Assembly (NCBI GenBank): GCA_027081275.1
Contig: JALWKV010000095.1
Span: forward strand, 1-41,259
DNA length: 41,259 nt
Source of the DNA: Gammaproteobacteria bacterium
GTDB taxonomy: Bacteria > Pseudomonadota > Gammaproteobacteria > UWMA-0217
Direction: 5' to 3'
Shown here piece by piece: positions 1 to 7,282 of this stretch. Made by a program: the position numbers and the translations under genes. The notes beneath the pieces were generated by a model. The model did not search any database, had not been told where the DNA came from, and was given only the letters and a program-made list of their open reading frames with translations. Positions within the stretch are counted from its first letter, which is position 1. Each line of letters starts with the position of its first letter.

Positions 1-14
1 GGCTACGGAACACC

Positions 15-698
15 GTGATGCTGTCGGCCGCCGACTTCGATGCGTTGCTTATCACCCTCAAGCTGGCGACGCTGACCACATTGATCCTGCTGATCATCGG
101 CGCACCGCTGGCATGGAAACTGGCGCACGCGAAATGGCGCTTCAAGTTTCTGCTGGAGGCGCTGATTGCACTGCCGCTGGTATTGCCGCCGACGGTTCTG
201 GGTTTCTATCTGCTCATTCTGCTGAGCGCCAACGGCCCTCTGGCCGCCTTTTTCGACAGTATCGGCGTCAAGCCGCTGGCGTTCTCCTTTTCCGGGCTGG
301 TCGTCGGCTCGGTGATCTACTCCTTGCCGTTCGTGGTCCAGCCGCTGCAGAACGCCTTTGCCGCCATCGGCCGCCGTCCGCTCGAAGTGGCGGCGACGCT
401 GCGCGCGGGACCGCTCGATACCTTCTTCAGCGTCGTCCTCCCCCTCGCCCGTCCGGGATTTCTCACCGCCGCCGTGCTCGGCTTCGCCCACACCGTCGGC
501 GAATTCGGCGTCGTGCTGATGATTGGCGGGAATATTCCCGGCGAAACACAGGTATTGTCGATCGCCATCTACGATCACGTCGAATCGCTGCAATATGCTC
601 AGGCACACTGGCTCTCGGCCGGGCTTCTACTGTTCTCCTTTTTCATGCTGCTCGGCATCCACGCGCTGAACCGGCGCGAGCCGTCCCTGCATCCATGA
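15..698 (+). CDS. modB: Molybdate ABC transporter permease ModB
   Basis: This is the inner-membrane permease of the molybdate importer, which passes molybdate from periplasmic ModA through to the cytoplasm using energy from ModC. The 227-residue product has five to six hydrophobic segments. It carries the family's cytoplasmic EAA loop around residues 115-140 (EVAATLRAGPLDTF), which docks on the ATPase, followed by the HTVGEFGVVLMIGGNIPG stretch typical of ModB. Translation starts at GTG 15 or ATG 18. The stop overlaps the start of modC in an ATGA, so the two are translationally coupled. modA would lie just left of the window. No molybdenum-cofactor riboswitch is visible because the upstream region is missing. 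The call is secure. Confidence 0.95.
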   Translation: MMLSAADFDALLITLKLATLTTLILLIIGAPLAWKLAHAKWRFKFLLEALIALPLVLPPTVLGFYLLILLSANGPLAAFFDSIGVKPLAFSFSGLVVGSVIYSLPFVVQPLQNAFAAIGRRPLEVAATLRAGPLDTFFSVVLPLARPGFLTAAVLGFAHTVGEFGVVLMIGGNIPGETQVLSIAIYDHVESLQYAQAHWLSAGLLLFSFFMLLGIHALNRREPSLHP

Positions 699-1765
699 GC
701 ATCGAAGTCCGCTTCCGGATCTCCCGTGGCGACGCCTTTACGCTCGACGTCGATCTTCGATTGCCGGATCGCGGCGTGACCGCCATTTTCGGACCATCCG
801 GCTGCGGCAAGACGACACTGCTGCGTGCCATTGCCGGACTGGAAAGGCCCGACATCGCCCGCCTCGCGGTCGCCGGCGATATCTGGCAGGACGAAAAAAC
901 CACTCTGCCCGCCCACAAGCGCCCCATCGGTTTCGTTTTTCAGGAAGCCAGCCTCTTCCCGCATATGAACGTCCGCGCCAATATCGAATTCGGCATGAAA
1001 CGCATCCCCCAGGAGCAGAGGAGATTTTCCATCGACAAGGCGGTTTCGCTGCTGGGCCTGGACAATCTGCTCGACAGAAAACCTGCGCAACTTTCCGGCG
1101 GCGAGCGTCAGCGTGTCGCCATTGCCCGGGCCCTCGCCGTCAGCCCGAAACTACTGCTGATGGACGAGCCGCTGGCGGCCCTCGATCTGGCAAGAAAACA
1201 GGAGATCATGCCCTATCTCGAGACGCTGGCGCGGCAACTGGATATTCCTATTTTTTATGTCAGCCACGCCACCGGCGAAGTCGCGCGCCTCGCCGACCAG
1301 ATGGTGCTGCTGGAGAAGGGGCGCGAACGAGCGACAGGCCCCACGAGCGACATCTTTACCCGGCTCGACCTGCCGCTTGCCCACAGCGACAAGGCCGCCG
1401 CGCTGATCGACGCCACCGTCCGCGAGCACGATGGCGAGTTCGCCCTGACGCTGCTCGACTTTAGCGGCGGTCGCTTCGCCATCTCGAAAAAAGATCTGCC
1501 CATCGGCCACCGCGCGCGATTGCGCGTCATCGCACGCGACGTCAGCATCACCCTCGCGCGCCAGCAGGACACCAGCATCCTCAATATTTTTCCCGCTACC
1601 GTCACCGATATCAGCGACGAAAATGCCTCGCAGGTACTGGTACGCCTGCAGGTAGGCGAAACCACGCTGCTCTCCCGCATCACCCGCAAATCCGCCGCCG
1701 CCCTCCAGCTGGCGCCGGGCAGGAAGGTCTATGCCCAGGTCAAGACCGTTGCATTGCTGGCATGA
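695..1765 (+). CDS. modC: Molybdate ABC transporter ATP-binding protein ModC
   Basis: This is the cytoplasmic ATPase of the molybdate importer, 356 residues, the normal ModC length. It shows the Walker A motif GPSGCGKTT, a Q-loop (FVFQEASLFPH), the ABC signature LSGGERQRVAIARAL, Walker B LLLMDEPLAALD and the H-loop histidine (YVSHATGEV). The last third (about residues 290-356, from TSILNIFPATV) is a Mop/TOBE-like domain, which binds oxyanion in this family. An open frame extends far upstream, but ATG 695 overlaps the modB stop (ATGA) and gives the expected N-terminus, so it is the chosen start. It forms an operon with modB. Confidence 0.96.
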   Translation: MSIEVRFRISRGDAFTLDVDLRLPDRGVTAIFGPSGCGKTTLLRAIAGLERPDIARLAVAGDIWQDEKTTLPAHKRPIGFVFQEASLFPHMNVRANIEFGMKRIPQEQRRFSIDKAVSLLGLDNLLDRKPAQLSGGERQRVAIARALAVSPKLLLMDEPLAALDLARKQEIMPYLETLARQLDIPIFYVSHATGEVARLADQMVLLEKGRERATGPTSDIFTRLDLPLAHSDKAAALIDATVREHDGEFALTLLDFSGGRFAISKKDLPIGHRARLRVIARDVSITLARQQDTSILNIFPATVTDISDENASQVLVRLQVGETTLLSRITRKSAAALQLAPGRKVYAQVKTVALLA

Positions 1766-1986
1766 GACCCGGTCGCGCGGGACAAACGGTCCTGCTTGTC
1801 AAGACGAACGGGTATGCTTTCCTAGAAGCTCATCACGCTTTTTCCCTATCACGTTTGCCAGAATAGCCGAGCGAGCAGTATCCACCTTGGAGTCGTAGGG
1901 GTGGTAAAAGCTTGCGTCGCCCAGACACCAATCAGAAAGCTTCATTAATCCACCCAATATGACTATTGAGCAAATCTATTACAACT
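1766..1986. other. Intergenic region after modC
   Basis: This spacer of about 220 bases separates modC from the lipoprotein gene. I see no RNA gene, no clear terminator with a T-run and no strong promoter. The composition is more AT-rich towards the lipoprotein start. Neither candidate start of the next gene (TTG 1966, ATG 1987) has a good Shine-Dalgarno sequence. Confidence 0.5.
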
Positions 1987-4239
1987 ATGGACACATCAAG
2001 ACTTTTCTCTAAATCAGCGCTGGCTGTTGCCATTTCAGTCGGGTTGATGCTCGGGGGCTGCGGCAACAGCGACGATAATGAATACCAATCTGGAAATAAT
2101 GACTACGCGATACTCGAAGGCATAGCCGCAAAAGGCTTGATCATGAAAGGCCAGGTCGAAGCTTGGGAGCTCGACGCCACTGGCAGGCGATTGCGCCAGG
2201 TCGGTACCGCCGTTACCGATGACGCGGGCAAGTACCGGCTCCCATTGACCTCGGACTACGGTAAAGGCCCAATCCAACTCGTCGTCAAGCCACAATCTGA
2301 CACAAAGATGATCTGTGATGTGAAGGGCGATGCCTGTGAATACGGCAAGCCTGTTACCCTGCCAGATGACTTCACCTTGACGGCCATACTGCCACCATCG
2401 GCAACAGGCGGGACTATATCCGCCCAGATCACACCTCTGACTCACATGGCCGCCAAGCGCGTCTCCGCTAGTGGTAAATTTGATGCCGCCACTATCAAGG
2501 ACGTGCTCTCAGAAGTCAGCAATATCATCGGGGTAGACGTACTCGAGACACCACCAGCAGACATTACCAGAGCGACTGAAAATAGTAACGAAAACGCCAT
2601 TGCTTACGCCGCCTTTATGGCTGGCATGAGCGAGGTCGCACTCGAAAAGGCAGGCGGCCTCGACGAACTTACCGACGGAGTAGAACTGCTCGTAAAGGCG
2701 TTTGAAGACGGCAAGTTCGACGCAACAGACGAGATCTCCATAGAAGAGATCATCAGCGCCACACGCAAACAGGCGACAGCAGCGAACATCAGCGCTCCGA
2801 AGGTCGCTTATCAGCTTGCACAAGTAGAAGCAAAGATAATAGACGGCAGCTACGATCCAGAACCAACGCCGAGCACCACAACTGGAAGCGTTGAACTTGC
2901 CAAGGAACTGGTCGGCCAGGTGCGTGACTGGTATCACAGTCTCGAGGATTTCCAGGAACCGGCGGAAGCCTTCAAGGATGAAGTAGAACTCGCCGGAGAG
3001 GTGTTCAACCAAAATGCGCAGGCGCAGCTTGAGCTTTTCGGAGATGTTCTCGTCCAGATCGGAGATTTTCTCGAGAAAATCGAGGGCAGGAGCACGGTAT
3101 CCGGCCAACACTCTGTCAGCATCGTTGATCACGCCAACAACGATATAGGCGAAGTATCGGTCGATGTTAAGGCTACCGAAAACGATGGGGTTGACATTGT
3201 TGTCGGCCCATCGACATTGTCGGGCACCAATATCGCCTTTGCGATCGATACCGACATTCCGGCTTCGGCCTTGACGAACGAGGCTTACGATACCGATAAG
3301 CTCAATATCAAGGTTACCGGTAAAGTAGAAAACGATAAATTCCTGGTGCAACTAAATGAAATTTCCCTCGGGGGAAAACTGGCCGAATCCATACATGTCG
3401 CTCTTGGCGCCGATGACGGATCGCAAGACAAACCAGACGGAAAACTCGTTGGCGTCGCATTCTCGGGGGATGTCGTTCTGAAAGAAAAGACCAGAAACGT
3501 CGAATTTCAAGGGGAAGTGGCGGCCGATCTGGTCAAACTGACCAAGCCTTACAAGGATAGCGGAAATACGGTGAGCCTCAAGTATGCAATGGTAAAGGGC
3601 GAGGTATCGGCCAGCGATGGCCGGCGGCTGGATGTAAAGGCCGAACTCAATGTCAGCAACGCTGCAATATTCGACACCTTCGCTTTTCTCGATGACGAGC
3701 CTGATCTTTGGCTTTATGGTTATATGAATGGCAAGCTTACAAAAGACGAGGTTCGGAAGGAACTCGCCAAACAATACCCTGAAGCATTGGAGATCCAACA
3801 CGTTTACATTGATTCCGACCCCAATCGCTCCATGACATGGTATTCAGCCCTCATACGGCTGCCGGATATGGAGACAGCCGAATACTTCGGCAAGGCCACT
3901 CTGACGATCAGCACTGATCTCACACTGAAGGGACGGCCCGAAACAAGGCTGATCGCCTCCGGATCGAGGCGTGGGTTCAAGACGGCCACGGCGTTTATCT
4001 CGCTGATAGATCGCAGCCATGAACTCAATATCGACCTCAGGAAGGAAGGAGAGGCGGCCGGTACAGGAACGGTTAACTTTACCAACGACAAGGGCGCGAA
4101 AATGACCATTACGGTAACGGAAGAGCAAAAAACCGGGAAACTCATCGTCAATGGCACAAAAGTTGGGACGGTGGACTTCACCAGGCACGATGCAGTTATT
4201 ATTCGCTATGATGATGGCACGTTCGAAAGCCTGATCTAG
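1987..4239 (+). CDS. Large lipoprotein with N-terminal carboxypeptidase-regulatory-like domain, function unknown
   Basis: This is a secreted lipoprotein of about 750 residues with no assigned function. The N-terminus MDTSRLFSKSALAVAISVGL is followed by the lipobox LGGC, so the mature protein starts with a lipidated cysteine and a short acidic linker. Residues of about 45-110 (ILEGIAAKGLIMKGQVEAW, then TDDAGKYRLPL) resemble the carboxypeptidase-regulatory/Cna-B-like fold common in gammaproteobacterial surface lipoproteins. A TPLTHMAA segment and an alpha-helical part follow. The C-terminal half, from about residue 370, is rich in beta strands and repeatedly returns to a 'KATLTIS/GKVENDKF' style of strand. 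I preferred ATG 1987 over the in-frame TTG 1966; both leave a valid signal. GC content and codon use look lower than in flanking housekeeping genes. It is followed by a putative outer-membrane protein that may be a partner. Confidence 0.75.
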   Translation: MDTSRLFSKSALAVAISVGLMLGGCGNSDDNEYQSGNNDYAILEGIAAKGLIMKGQVEAWELDATGRRLRQVGTAVTDDAGKYRLPLTSDYGKGPIQLVVKPQSDTKMICDVKGDACEYGKPVTLPDDFTLTAILPPSATGGTISAQITPLTHMAAKRVSASGKFDAATIKDVLSEVSNIIGVDVLETPPADITRATENSNENAIAYAAFMAGMSEVALEKAGGLDELTDGVELLVKAFEDGKFDATDEISIEEIISATRKQATAANISAPKVAYQLAQVEAKIIDGSYDPEPTPSTTTGSVELAKELVGQVRDWYHSLEDFQEPAEAFKDEVELAGEVFNQNAQAQLELFGDVLVQIGDFLEKIEGRSTVSGQHSVSIVDHANNDIGEVSVDVKATENDGVDIVVGPSTLSGTNIAFAIDTDIPASALTNEAYDTDKLNIKVTGKVENDKFLVQLNEISLGGKLAESIHVALGADDGSQDKPDGKLVGVAFSGDVVLKEKTRNVEFQGEVAADLVKLTKPYKDSGNTVSLKYAMVKGEVSASDGRRLDVKAELNVSNAAIFDTFAFLDDEPDLWLYGYMNGKLTKDEVRKELAKQYPEALEIQHVYIDSDPNRSMTWYSALIRLPDMETAEYFGKATLTISTDLTLKGRPETRLIASGSRRGFKTATAFISLIDRSHELNIDLRKEGEAAGTGTVNFTNDKGAKMTITVTEEQKTGKLIVNGTKVGTVDFTRHDAVIIRYDDGTFESLI

Positions 4240-4254
4240 TTGGATAGACAACAT

Positions 4255-5325
4255 ATGAAAACCAGTCTGAACGGGCGGCGATGGCCGCCCGTTTTCTTTT
4301 TGGCGGCATTTCTGTTTCACTCCGCGCCCGGATCTACAGAGGAGCATTTTTTCACCCGGCTTGACAGCTTCAGTTGGAGTGAGCCGGTAACGATCGATGC
4401 TGCGATTAACGACTGGCAGGGCGCTTTTTTCAATGGGCAACGACAATTCAGCCATACCCGATTCGATTTCGGTCTACGTTTTCAGAATTGGGAAATATCG
4501 GCACAGTATCGGCGCGACATTTCCTTGCGCTTCAGCAGGGATACCGCCGAATACTACTATCTTTCCAGAAACCACATCGCTGTCGACCCGGAGAGACGTT
4601 TTAGCATAGACTTGAGGGCACGCCAGGCCGAAACGCTGGGTATTCGGCTGGGTAGTATTGGCCACAGATGGCATCGCATCGAATTGAGTGGCGGTATCAG
4701 CTTGTTCAGGGCAAAGCAACTCATCGATGGTTATATCCAAGGCACCGAAAGAAACGTCGATGTCGACTACCTGTACAGCAAGGACGTGCTGTTCGAGAGG
4801 GATGTGCCCCCTCCAGATGGTTACGGCGTCAGCTTCGATCTTTCCTTGAACTGGTCGAACCTCCACGGCACAACGATCAATATCGCCGCTGTCGATCTAC
4901 CGGGTTTCATCAATTGGCAACACGCACCGTTTACCAGGGCAACTGCCAACATCGACCAATCGCATATCGATGAGCAAGGCTATTTGACCGTCGAGCCACT
5001 CGTCAGTGGTATCGAAGGGTCTAGGTCCAACTATTGGCAGCACCTCCATCCCCAGCTTCACCTAGCGGCGACGCATCGATTGAGCCATTCGATCAATGCG
5101 CTTTTCGACTACCGCTACCTTGATCAGAACCACTTCGCAGCAGCGGGCGTCGAGGCGACTGCAAGAGGAAATACATTTGGCATTCGCTACTGGGCGGCCA
5201 CTGGAACAGTAGATATCTGCTTTCGGCGCGCTGGCATGAGGCTGAGTATTGGGGCCGATTCAATCCCGCTGAAGGATTCGCGATCCCTGTGGCTACGATT
5301 CGAGATCGGAGGGACTTCAAGATAG
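4255..5325 (+). CDS. Putative outer-membrane beta-barrel protein, function unknown
   Basis: This 356-residue exported protein was not recognised. Residues 1-30 (MKTSLNGRRWPPVFFLAAFL, then FHSAPGS) form a signal peptide. The rest is dominated by alternating polar/aromatic strands (TRFDFGLRFQNWEISAQYRR; HSINALFDYRYL; NTFGIRYWAA), as in outer-membrane barrels, although it does not end in the classical terminal aromatic residue. ATG 4255 is preferred over TTG 4240 because GGATAG lies at a suitable distance. The gene starts 15 bases after the lipoprotein stop. Unusually, its signal-peptide codons contain a complete rho-independent terminator (4271-4301), so expression may be attenuated or depend on readthrough. 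A periplasmic or surface partner of the upstream lipoprotein is an inference from adjacency only. Confidence 0.65.
   Translation: MKTSLNGRRWPPVFFLAAFLFHSAPGSTEEHFFTRLDSFSWSEPVTIDAAINDWQGAFFNGQRQFSHTRFDFGLRFQNWEISAQYRRDISLRFSRDTAEYYYLSRNHIAVDPERRFSIDLRARQAETLGIRLGSIGHRWHRIELSGGISLFRAKQLIDGYIQGTERNVDVDYLYSKDVLFERDVPPPDGYGVSFDLSLNWSNLHGTTINIAAVDLPGFINWQHAPFTRATANIDQSHIDEQGYLTVEPLVSGIEGSRSNYWQHLHPQLHLAATHRLSHSINALFDYRYLDQNHFAAAGVEATARGNTFGIRYWAATGTVDICFRRAGMRLSIGADSIPLKDSRSLWLRFEIGGTSR
4271..4301 (+). terminator. Intrinsic terminator inside the signal-peptide coding region of the next gene
   Basis: The arms ACGGGCGG and CCGCCCGT pair perfectly over 8 bp around a six-base loop and are followed by TTTTCTTTTT. 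The hairpin lies 32 bases after the stop of the lipoprotein gene, where its terminator would be expected. It is nevertheless inside codons 6-16 of the downstream reading frame. Confidence 0.75.
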
Positions 5326-5335
5326 ACTGGGTAGG

Positions 5336-6388
5336 ATGAAGTCTCACCACCGAGGTCGCGGCGCGACGTTCAATCCGGACAACCGCTATAACGAGTATCG
5401 GTCCGAAGCGGTCGACGATGGCTGGGAGACGCCACCCGGTGACGCCCCGCGTACGACCGTCGAGGTCGAAAAGCCGCGCACGATCATCACACGCAACGAC
5501 TCGCCCGATGTTCCTTTCGATCGTTCGATCAATGCCTATCGCGGCTGCGAGCATGGCTGCATCTACTGTTTCGCCCGGCCGACGCACGCCTGGCTCGGGC
5601 TGTCTCCTGGGCTTGATTTCGAGACGAAACTCACGGCGAAACCCAACGCCGCCGAGCTGCTGCACAAGGCGCTGGAAAATCCCCGCTACACACCGGCGCC
5701 ACTGGCGCTGGGGACCAATACCGACCCCTACCAGCCCATCGAAAGACAATGGCGAATTATCCGCGAGGTTCTCGAAGTGCTGCACGCGCATCGGCATCCG
5801 GTGACGATCACCACGAAATCGGCGCTGATCGAACGGGATCTCGACATTCTTCAGGAGATGGCAAGCAAGCGGCTGGTGCGGGTACAGATATCCCTGACAA
5901 CGCTGGAAGCGGAATTGGCGCGCCGAATGGAGCCGCGCGCCACGTCGCCGCGGCGACGCCTTGAGGCGATAAAGACACTCACGGGCGCCGGCGTGCCCAC
6001 GTCCGTAATGGTCGCGCCCGTTGTTCCCGTACTGACCGATCCGGAACTGGAGACCATTCTCGCCGCATCGGCCGAAGCGGGTGCGGCGCAGGCGGGCTAT
6101 ATTCTGCTGCGCCTGCCGCTCGAGGTGGCGCCGTTGTTCGAGCAGTGGCTGCACACCCACTATCCGCTCAAGGCTGAGCACGTGTTGAGTCGAATTCGCG
6201 ACTGCCGCGACGGCGCGCTCAACAGCGCGAAGTTCGGCGAACGGATGTCGGGAAACGGAGAATATGCCGGTCTTATCGCGCAGCGATTCCGGCTGGCAAT
6301 CAGGCGGCTCGACTTGGAGGAAAAACTGCCGCCACTCGATTGTAGCAAGTTCAGACGGTCGGATCGGCAGTCCGACCTTTTCGATTGA
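5336..6388 (+). CDS. PA0069-family radical SAM protein
   Basis: This 350-residue radical SAM enzyme belongs to the PA0069/Rv2578c-type group, which is distantly related to spore photoproduct lyase and has no established substrate. Cysteines 71, 75 and 78 in YRGCEHGCIYCFARP form the CX3CX2C site that holds the 4Fe-4S cluster with S-adenosylmethionine. Nearby segments (NTDPYQPIER; ITTKSALIERD; VQISLTT) are typical of this family and form the strands of the partial TIM barrel. The length is normal. The start ATG 5336 lies 10 bases after the previous stop and has only a tight GTAGG in front. It converges on the DUF4144-like gene with a 2-base gap. Confidence 0.9.
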   Translation: MKSHHRGRGATFNPDNRYNEYRSEAVDDGWETPPGDAPRTTVEVEKPRTIITRNDSPDVPFDRSINAYRGCEHGCIYCFARPTHAWLGLSPGLDFETKLTAKPNAAELLHKALENPRYTPAPLALGTNTDPYQPIERQWRIIREVLEVLHAHRHPVTITTKSALIERDLDILQEMASKRLVRVQISLTTLEAELARRMEPRATSPRRRLEAIKTLTGAGVPTSVMVAPVVPVLTDPELETILAASAEAGAAQAGYILLRLPLEVAPLFEQWLHTHYPLKAEHVLSRIRDCRDGALNSAKFGERMSGNGEYAGLIAQRFRLAIRRLDLEEKLPPLDCSKFRRSDRQSDLFD

Positions 6389-6390
6389 TA

Positions 6391-6732
6391 TCAGGCGTTA
6401 TCCTCCAACGACGCGACGATCGCCATGGCATCGACAATCGAAGGCGCATGGAGCTTGGCGACACAGCATGAACCGGCTTGCGCGGCGTGTGCCTTGACCA
6501 GTCCAAGAAAATCGTTCAGCGCCATCACCTCACCGGTCGGATGCAGATCTAGGGCGTTATCGTCACATGACAGCAAAAAGATTTTTCCCGCGCTGTCGAT
6601 CAACTGCTCGCCATTCAGATACGAACCCCTGCGCTCGTACAACGCCTGTTCATCGGCGATGTAAGTCAGCTCGGGGTCATCGCCGTGGCGGACAGCGGCT
6701 GGCCAGATGATGGTTGCGAGCGGTAACGGCAT
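6391..6732 (-). CDS. Small DUF4144-like protein
   Basis: This cytoplasmic protein of about 113 residues has no known function. The beginning (LATIIWPAAVRHGDDPELTY) resembles the DUF4144 family of small gammaproteobacterial proteins, whose role is unknown; that assignment is from memory of the pattern and is moderate. The open frame runs upstream to 6882, but that stretch is made of MITE sequence. ATG 6732 has AGAAAGGA at about 11 bases and lies just outside the element, so it is the chosen start. Two cysteines are adjacent (GSCCVAK). The inserted MITE ends 26 bases upstream, so the native promoter may have been displaced or replaced. Confidence 0.6.
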   Translation of the reverse strand: MPLPLATIIWPAAVRHGDDPELTYIADEQALYERRGSYLNGEQLIDSAGKIFLLSCDDNALDLHPTGEVMALNDFLGLVKAHAAQAGSCCVAKLHAPSIVDAMAIVASLEDNA

Positions 6733-6758
6733 GTTCGACTGGATCCTTTCTGACAACG

Positions 6759-6942
6759 CTAGCCCGGATTTCTCTCCACCGTTCGTAGCGAGACGGATCA
6801 AGGGTGCGGCATGGGTGGCTTTCGCGACCGAGGAGCGCGCAGGCATAGCCGACACTATGTCGAGCACTCCGACCGAGCGCAAGCCAGCCAGGGCGCGCCA
6901 TTGGAACGTCGCAGTAGAAGGGTGGTGAGAAATCCGGGCTAG
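6759..6942. mobile_element. MITE family B, copy 1 (184 bp)
   Basis: This non-coding element has terminal inverted repeats: CTAGCCCGGATTTCTC on the left and its exact reverse complement on the right. The similarity extends into TCCACC/GGTGGT. Internally it is closely related to 24449-24634 for most of its length, including CATAGCCGACACTATGTCGA and CAGTAGAAGGGTGGTGAGAA. The outermost bases are CTAG at both ends, which fits a TA duplication with TIRs of the IS630/Tc1 type, or a 4-bp palindromic target. No transposase is encoded. Its right edge supplies the TAG stop of the higA-like gene. Confidence 0.85.
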
Positions 6943-7244
6943 GCCGCATGAGGCGTAACTTCCTTCTCCAACCGCTCACTCAACGCCTCTTCCGCCCGTA
7001 ACAGGTCATATCGGGCCTGCAGGTTGAGCCAGAACTGCGGCTCCATTCCAAAGTACCTCCCGAGCCGCAGCGCCGTATCTGCTGTGACTGCCCGTTTCCC
7101 CTGCGTTATTTCGCTGATGCGGTGTTGGGTTACGCTGATGTCCTTCGCGAGACGATACTGCGAAATGCCCATCGGGCGGAGGAACTCTTGCAAGAGGATC
7201 TCACCCGGATGGATAGGTTCGATGTCTCTTTTCGTGATATTCAT
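6939..7244 (-). CDS. higA: Orphan HigA-family antitoxin (XRE helix-turn-helix)
   Basis: This 101-residue protein has the HigA/VapI signature: IHPGEILLQEFLRPMGISQY, then a Cro/C1-type helix-turn-helix (residues about 24-60), and the family C-terminal FGMEPQFWLNLQARYDL. Such antitoxins neutralise the HigB ribosome-dependent mRNA interferase and repress their own promoter. No higB is present: higB normally precedes higA, but here only 38 bases separate it from the next gene. A short palindrome CCTAATGATAGG lies just upstream (7247-7258) and AGGG abuts the start codon. The stop codon is formed by the CTAG junction of a MITE, so the native C-terminus may have been altered by a residue or two. It could be a retained regulator or a remnant of a toxin-antitoxin pair. 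Confidence 0.85.
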   Translation of the reverse strand: MNITKRDIEPIHPGEILLQEFLRPMGISQYRLAKDISVTQHRISEITQGKRAVTADTALRLGRYFGMEPQFWLNLQARYDLLRAEEALSERLEKEVTPHAA

Positions 7245-7282
7245 TCCCTAATGATAGGCGATGATTTCCACGTCACAAGCCA

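Noticed and set aside
6733-6882. N-terminal extension of the DUF4144-like gene
   Set aside because: Most of it is MITE sequence; ATG 6732 outside the element has a better ribosome-binding site.
6759-6942. The B and C repeats as a CRISPR array or tRNA-like element
   Set aside because: Each occurs once or twice, with inverted tips and no regular spacer pattern, and no tRNA cloverleaf could be drawn.
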